Shown: one piece after another, positions 1 through 3,210 of the stretch | Layout: each line of letters opens with the position of its first letter | How positions within the stretch are numbered: position 1 is the stretch's first letter | NCBI GenBank assembly: GCA_002347565.1 | Contig: DDXR01000037.1 | Span: 29,284-34,922 of the forward strand | Length of the DNA stretch: 5,639 nt | DNA from: a bacterium UBP2_UBA2255 | GTDB taxonomy: Bacteria; Edwardsbacteria; AC1; EtOH8 | Direction of reading: 5' to 3' | The notes under the pieces: generated by a model | What the model was told of the DNA's origin: nothing | The model's input: only the letters and a program-made list of their open reading frames with translations | The model's database searches: none | Made by a program: the position numbers and the translations under genes

Positions 1-51
1 GGCATCCTGCCGCATCACCTGCAACAAGAACGATGGGGAACACCACCATGA
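1..51 (+). CDS. Possible 3' end of an upstream gene (partial)
   Basis: Frame 1 is open from the window edge to a TGA at 49-51, giving a tail GILPHHLQQERWGTPP. This stop overlaps the proposed prfB start as ATGA, a common arrangement for translationally coupled genes. All three forward frames are open over this short stretch, so the reading frame itself is weak evidence; the ATGA overlap and the lack of any visible promoter before prfB are the support. No family can be recognised from 16 residues. If real, prfB is the downstream gene of an operon whose promoter lies outside the window. Confidence 0.3.
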   Translation, partial: GILPHHLQQERWGTPP

Positions 52-1176
52 CGCTGTCCGAACTCAAGGACCAGGCCGCCGCCGCCGCCGAGAACCTGCG
101 CAACCTGCGGAGGTATCTTTGACCTCGATGTTCTGGAACGTGAGCTGACCGAGCTGGAGGCGCGGATGTCCGCGCCGGACTTCTGGGGGGACAACCTGAG
201 GGCCAAGGAGGTGATCGCCGAGGCCAACCGGCGCAAGGACTGGGTGGACGCCTGGACGGCGCTGAAGCGCCAGAGCGACGATGCGACGGCCCTGCTGGAA
301 TTGGTCGAGGATGACGACGCCGGGTCGCTGGCCGAAATCGGGGGCGACCTGCGGGCCCTGGCCGCGGGGATCGGGGAGCTGGAGTTCCGGCACATGCTGC
401 GGGGCGACGACGACCAGCGCGACGCAATCATCACCATCCACCCGGGCGCCGGCGGCACCGAGAGTCAGGACTGGGCCGAGATGCTGCTGCGGATGTACTC
501 CCGCTGGCTGGATCGCAGGGGCTACGGGTACAAGGCGATCGATCTCCAGCCGGGCGACGAGGCCGGGGTCAAGAGCGCGACGCTGGAGGTCAAGGGCAAA
601 TACGCCTTCGGCTACCTCAAGGCCGAGAGCGGGGTGCACCGGCTGGTGAGGATTTCGCCGTTCGACGCCAACAAGCGGCGCCACACCTCGTTCGCCTCCG
701 TGTTCGTCTATCCCGAGGTGGACGATGACATCAAGGTCGAGATCAACGAGGCCGACCTGAGGGTGGACGTCTACCGGGCGGGCTCGGCCGGCGGCCAGAA
801 CGTCAACAAGGTGGAGACGGCCATCCGCATCACCCACCTGCCGACCGGCATCGTGGTCTGCTCCCAGAACGAACGCTCCCAGCACCAGAATCGCCTCAAT
901 GCCTACAAGGTGCTGCGGTCGCGGCTGTACCAGCACTACAAGGCCCTGGAGGACAAGAAGCGCCAGGCGATCGAAGCCGGCAAGACCGACATCGCCTGGG
1001 GCAACCAGATCCGCTCCTACGTCTTCTGCCCCTACCAGATGGTCAAGGACCACCGCACCCTGGAGCAGACCGGTGACGTGCGGGCGGTGATGGATGGAGA
1101 GATCGACCGGTTCATCCTGGCCTACCTCAAATGCGGCGGCAGGTTCGACCGCATCGAGAAGGGGGACGAGCTGTGA
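48..1176 (+). CDS. prfB: Peptide chain release factor 2 (RF2), with programmed +1 frameshift
   Basis: RF2 recognises UAA and UGA stop codons in the ribosomal A site and triggers hydrolysis of peptidyl-tRNA. Translation from ATG 48 gives 24 codons up to CTT 117-119 and an in-frame TGA at 120-122. Skipping T120 continues in the frame 121-1173, for a 375-residue protein (E. coli RF2 has 365). The stop-codon-reading tripeptide Ser-Pro-Phe is at about residues 203-205 (bases 655-663), which marks RF2 rather than RF1. The catalytic Gly-Gly-Gln is at about 248-250 (bases 790-798), inside the conserved stretch AGSAGGQNVNKVETA. Start choice: ATG 48 gives the usual number of codons before the shift and overlaps a possible upstream stop as ATGA; a weak TGGGGA lies at 34-39. 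An in-frame ATG at 33 is an alternative. Starting at the ATG at 166 would remove the first 39 residues of the N-terminal helical domain. The gene ends in TGA, a codon read by its own product. Very sure of the identity. Confidence 0.97.
109..123 (+). promoter_or_regulatory. prfB programmed +1 frameshift (recoding) site
   Basis: The site reads GGAGG TAT CTT TGA C: an internal Shine-Dalgarno-like GGAGG (109-113), a 3-nt spacer, the slippery Leu codon CTT (117-119), then TGA with a following C, a poor termination context. Order and spacing match the well-known bacterial prfB autoregulatory site. When RF2 is scarce, the ribosome pauses at TGA and slips +1 onto GAC to make full RF2. When RF2 is plentiful, a 24-residue peptide is released instead. 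The mechanism is known for the family; the elements are seen here directly. Confidence 0.96.
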
Positions 1177-1186
1177 CGGAAATCGC

Positions 1187-1215
1187 TTGACATGGGGGAT
1201 CGGATTGATTATGAT
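1187..1215 (+). promoter_or_regulatory. Sigma70-type promoter for the RAM-domain gene
   Basis: A perfect -35 TTGACA (1187-1192) and a 5/6 -10 TATGAT (1210-1215) are separated by exactly 17 nt. Transcription would start near 1222, leaving a leader of about 75 nt before ATG 1297. The promoter begins only 11 nt after the prfB stop, and I see no convincing prfB terminator, so some readthrough from prfB is likely. I see no clear operator or riboswitch structure in the leader. Confidence 0.8.
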
Positions 1216-1279
1216 ACGTTTGACGGAAAACCGCCCGTTGGGCCGGAGCGCCGCGCCGGGCGATAAACATCAACCAACC

Positions 1280-1287
1280 AAGGAGGA
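1280..1287 (+). promoter_or_regulatory. Ribosome binding site deciding the start at 1297
   Basis: AAGGAGGA contains a full GGAGG core ending 10 nt before ATG 1297. It fixes the start of the small RAM-domain protein, whose first residues already form the first beta strand of the fold. Confidence 0.85.
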
Positions 1288-1296
1288 ACCAGACGC

Positions 1297-1533
1297 ATGT
1301 TCGCCGCGTACGAGTTCATCAACTGCGACGCCGGCAAGGCCGAGCAGGTGGTCAAGCAGCTGCGCAAGATCAAGGGCGTCAAGCAGGCCCACGTCGTCAC
1401 CGGCCTGCACGACATCGTGGCCTACGTCGAGGCCACGTCCCTTAACGACCTGACCAGGCTGATCATCAGCAAGATCCAGGGCACCAAGGGCGTCAACCGC
1501 ACCCTGACCTGCATGGTGGTCAACGGCAACTGA
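1297..1533 (+). CDS. Stand-alone Lrp/AsnC-type ligand-binding (RAM) domain protein
   Basis: A 78-residue protein covering only the effector-binding RAM domain of Lrp/AsnC regulators, with no DNA-binding helix-turn-helix. The alternating pattern of a beta-alpha-beta-beta-alpha-beta ferredoxin-like fold is visible: strand 2-8, helix about 12-25, strand 29-34, the hallmark Gly36-x-x-Asp39 turn (TGLHDIVAYVEA), helix 49-61, then the Gly65-Val66-x-Arg68-Thr69-x-Thr71 segment leading into the last strand. In full-length Lrp proteins this domain dimerises, forms octamers and binds amino acids at dimer interfaces. Stand-alone members are known in bacteria and archaea and form similar ring-like assemblies. 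The ligand cannot be told from sequence, and whether it modifies an Lrp partner or acts alone is unknown. It has its own promoter, a strong ribosome site and a terminator, so it looks like a monocistronic unit. Family assignment is secure; cellular role is open. Confidence 0.9.
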   Translation: MFAAYEFINCDAGKAEQVVKQLRKIKGVKQAHVVTGLHDIVAYVEATSLNDLTRLIISKIQGTKGVNRTLTCMVVNGN

Positions 1534-1549
1534 CGGCAATCCTGTCCCC

Positions 1550-1581
1550 AAACGGCGCTGAACAGCGGTTCAGCGCCGTTT
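1550..1581 (+). terminator. Hairpin terminator after the RAM-domain gene
   Basis: A perfect 14-bp inverted repeat (AAACGGCGCTGAAC at 1550-1563, its complement at 1568-1581) encloses a 4-nt loop AGCG. It starts 16 nt after the stop codon. The stem ends in TTT, followed by CCCGTTTAT, so the U-tract is interrupted. It is most likely an intrinsic terminator. The AAA/TTT ends make it symmetric, but no gene faces it from the right. Confidence 0.8.
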
Positions 1582-1617
1582 CCCGTTTATGCGATGAAAG
1601 ACAATCCGCTTAAGTCC

Positions 1618-1646
1618 TTGACAAAAAGCTGTTTCATGGGTATATT
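1618..1646 (+). promoter_or_regulatory. Sigma70-type promoter for the secreted protein gene
   Basis: A perfect -35 TTGACA (1618-1623) and a 5/6 -10 TATATT (1641-1646) are spaced by 17 nt. The expected start near 1653 gives a leader of only about 17 nt that is almost entirely the ribosome binding site. The area from about 1610 to 1690 is strikingly AT-rich compared with the rest of the window, as expected for a strong promoter and an unstructured translation start. Confidence 0.8.
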
Positions 1647-1654
1647 TACATATC

Positions 1655-1664
1655 AAAGGAGGTG
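1655..1664 (+). promoter_or_regulatory. Strong ribosome binding site deciding the start at 1670
   Basis: AAAGGAGGTG matches the full anti-Shine-Dalgarno complement, and its GGAGG core ends 7 nt before ATG 1670. This selects 1670 over other ATG codons nearby (1593, 1685, 1700) and places a complete signal peptide at the N-terminus. Confidence 0.88.
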
Positions 1665-1669
1665 CCATC

Positions 1670-3094
1670 ATGATAAAAATATACATGTTTGTCCGGTCGA
1701 TGCTAGCGCCAGTCATTCTTATGATAATGACCGCTGGCTCGGTGTATGCCGCCACGGTCGCGCTCCCGGCCAACGACTCGCTGGCCGCGGCAGGCGCCTG
1801 GGCCAACGTGCCGTACAGCTACGGCGATGACGGGCTGTACACGACGGGCACGGGGGCGGCGAACGGGAACAACAACTACCGGGTCGGCCTGGAGGATTGC
1901 GCCGACACGGCGGGGAAGGAAATCAGTTCGGTGATCATCTACCTCACGGGTTACTCGGGCCGGGCCCGGGCCAAGGTGCAGCTCGTGCCATATTTCGGCG
2001 CCGCGGCCGGCACCGCCTCCGGGAGCATGAATTTCGGCACCGTCGAGGTGACGCGCTCCTTCGACATCACCGGCCAGCGGTCCCCCTGGACCTGGGGCGA
2101 CCTGGCCGACCTCAGCGTCCAGTTCCGGCCCCGCACCGCCACCCTGTTCTCGGTCGACCACATCTACGCGGTGGTGACATACCGCGATACCACGGCGGCG
2201 GGCCAGGGGCACTATTTCGTTTTCGATGCAATCGCCAGCCCGGAGACGCTCGGCGTGGCGTTCCCGGTGGTGATCAGGGCCATGGCAGCGCCGGGCGACA
2301 CGGTGATGACATCGTACGGCGGCGGCGCGTCCCTCTCCGACTGGACCGGGTCGGCCACGCCCACCGTTGTGCATTTCAGCGCCGGCGTCTGCTCGGCCAT
2401 GGTGGCGATTGCGCAGGACACGGCCGCCACCGCTTTGATCGTCTCCGATGGCGACACCACCGGCGTCAGCAACACCTTCGCGGTGGTCAACGGCGGGCTT
2501 TTCCGGTTCTGGATTGCGCCGATCGGGCCCCAGACACCAGGCGTGCCCTTCCCGGTGTCGGTCTCGGCCCTGGATTTCTACGGCGACACGGCGTCCGCAT
2601 TCGCCGAACGAGTCGGCTTGTGGGATGCCACGGGCTCCCTGACGCCTGATTCCAGCGGCCTGTTCTCGGCCGGTGTGTGGACCGGCAGCGTGACGGTGGC
2701 CTCGGCCTTCGTCAGCGACACCGTGTTCTGCGCCCGCGCCATCGGCGGCCGCACCTATGCCGGCGCCAGCAACGGGTTCGGGGTCGCGCTGGGAGTGTCC
2801 GGCGAGCCGGGGCCGGCCGCGTCCCGTCCCGGCTTGCGGGTGATGGCCTATCCCAACCCGGTGCGGGGTGAGCTCGGGCTCGACATATCGGTCCCCTCGT
2901 CCGGTCCGCTGACCGTCAGCCTCTACAACATCCTGGGTCAGATGCAGCTCCGGAAGGAGATGGGCGTCATCCCGGCGGGGTTGACCAGGGTCACCATGGC
3001 GCTGCCCGCCGGGTACAAGCCTGGGGTGTACCTGGTCGAGGCGGCGTTGGGCGAACGCCTGCGCCAGGTGCAGAAGGTGATCATCGTCCGATAG
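1670..3094 (+). CDS. Secreted protein with tandem Ig-like modules and a type IX-style C-terminal sorting domain
   Basis: A 474-residue protein of unknown specific function, predicted to be exported. Residues 1-27 form a Sec signal peptide: Lys3/Arg9, a hydrophobic core 11-23, and Val-Tyr-Ala before the likely cleavage at 27/28. Residues 28-182 are rich in Gly, Ala, Thr and aromatic residues in alternating patterns that suggest a beta-sandwich, ending in DHIYAVVTYRD; I do not recognise a family. Residues 183-277 and 278-373 are two diverged copies of an Ig-like module. Residues 391-474 match the type A sorting tail of the Por/type IX secretion system: Tyr-Pro-Asn-Pro at 394-397, LYNILGQ, a late GVYLVEA strand and the closing KVIIVR. 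In known systems this tail directs passage across the outer membrane and is removed or replaced by surface attachment. No catalytic motif is visible, so a structural, adhesive or binding role is possible but unproven. Own promoter and downstream hairpins suggest a monocistronic unit. It ends in TAG. Confidence 0.9.
   Translation: MIKIYMFVRSMLAPVILMIMTAGSVYAATVALPANDSLAAAGAWANVPYSYGDDGLYTTGTGAANGNNNYRVGLEDCADTAGKEISSVIIYLTGYSGRARAKVQLVPYFGAAAGTASGSMNFGTVEVTRSFDITGQRSPWTWGDLADLSVQFRPRTATLFSVDHIYAVVTYRDTTAAGQGHYFVFDAIASPETLGVAFPVVIRAMAAPGDTVMTSYGGGASLSDWTGSATPTVVHFSAGVCSAMVAIAQDTAATALIVSDGDTTGVSNTFAVVNGGLFRFWIAPIGPQTPGVPFPVSVSALDFYGDTASAFAERVGLWDATGSLTPDSSGLFSAGVWTGSVTVASAFVSDTVFCARAIGGRTYAGASNGFGVALGVSGEPGPAASRPGLRVMAYPNPVRGELGLDISVPSSGPLTVSLYNILGQMQLRKEMGVIPAGLTRVTMALPAGYKPGVYLVEAALGERLRQVQKVIIVR
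2216..2788 (+). repeat. Two tandem diverged Ig-like modules encoded in the secreted protein
   Basis: Module 1 (bases 2216-2500, residues 183-277) and module 2 (2501-2788, residues 278-373) align along their length. Both begin Phe-x-Phe, continue with a Gly-Val-x-Phe-Pro-Val strand (LGVAFPVVIRA versus PGVPFPVSVSA), share Gly-Asp-Thr, then a Phe-Ser-Ala-Gly-Val turn (HFSAGVCSAMVAIA versus LFSAGVWTGSVTVA), and end in Ser-Asn-x-Phe-x-Val. The conservation is at protein level; the DNA copies have diverged, so this is an old duplication and not a recent or unstable repeat. Confidence 0.75.
2840..3091 (+). other. Region encoding the C-terminal type A sorting domain
   Basis: Residues 391-474 of the secreted protein. 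Visible signature: VMAYPNPVRGELGL, then an amphipathic strand LTVSLYNILGQ, a loop with Pro-Ala-Gly, then LPAGYKPGVYLVEA and a basic end KVIIVR. Its 84 residues sit at the extreme C-terminus, as in substrates of the Por (type IX) secretion system. A Pro/Gly linker (GEPGPAASRPG, about 377-387) separates it from the Ig-like modules. Confidence 0.88.
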
Positions 3095-3109
3095 CGGCGC
3101 GACGCCGGC

Positions 3110-3139
3110 AGCGGGCCCGTCCGTCAGGACGGGCCCGCT
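3110..3139 (+). terminator. Strong GC hairpin after the secreted protein gene
   Basis: A perfect 13-bp inverted repeat (AGCGGGCCCGTCC at 3110-3122, complement at 3127-3139) with a 4-nt loop GTCA begins 15 nt after the TAG stop. There is no clear T-tract after it, so it is either a terminator of the L-shaped type or a 3' stabilising hairpin working together with the next one. Confidence 0.6.
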
Positions 3140-3152
3140 CGCATTCCGGAAC

Positions 3153-3175
3153 AACGGGAACCAGCAGTTCCCGTT
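3153..3175 (+). terminator. Second hairpin, terminator-like
   Basis: AACGGGAAC (3153-3161) pairs with GTTCCCGTT (3167-3175) around a 5-nt loop, and is followed by TGCTTTC, a weak T-rich tail. It lies 13 nt after the first hairpin and would add to termination before the helicase gene. Its last T overlaps the proposed -35 of the next promoter. Confidence 0.55.
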
Positions 3176-3204
3176 TGCTTTCGGTCGCCCGTCTGCGGTA
3201 TAAT
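3175..3204 (+). promoter_or_regulatory. Promoter of the helicase gene, predicted to give a leaderless mRNA
   Basis: A perfect -10 TATAAT lies at 3199-3204. The best -35 candidate is a poor TTGCTT (3175-3180, first three bases match) with an 18-nt spacer. The -10 ends 6 nt before ATG 3211, so the expected transcription start (about 7 nt after the -10) falls on or next to the A of the ATG. No Shine-Dalgarno sequence is present before 3211, consistent with leaderless translation. The -10 is clear; the -35 is doubtful. Confidence 0.65.
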
Positions 3205-3210
3205 GCGACC

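Noticed and set aside
81..89. GCC trinucleotide run near the prfB start as a functional repeat
   Set aside because: It is just five Ala codons (75-89) in the N-terminal helix of RF2, common in GC-rich genomes.
120..122. prfB as a pseudogene or sequencing error because of the in-frame TGA
   Set aside because: The surrounding GGAGG-TAT-CTT-TGA-C is exactly the known programmed frameshift signal, and the downstream frame is fully intact.
64..1053. Long open frame of 329 residues on the - strand opposite prfB
   Set aside because: Antisense shadow of a confidently identified gene; low-complexity composition (many Val, Leu, Gly, Asp) typical of reverse frames in GC-rich codons, with no recognisable motif.
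1216..1279. Possible riboswitch or attenuator in the leader of the RAM-domain gene
   Set aside because: Only short, poor GC pairings (for example CCGG with CCGG) are visible; no known riboswitch core, leader peptide or alternative hairpins could be supported.
1094..1453. Open frame bridging the prfB end and the RAM-domain gene
   Set aside because: It overlaps both real genes out of frame and would ignore the promoter and ribosome site between them; composition becomes Ser/Arg/Thr-rich, as in shadow frames.
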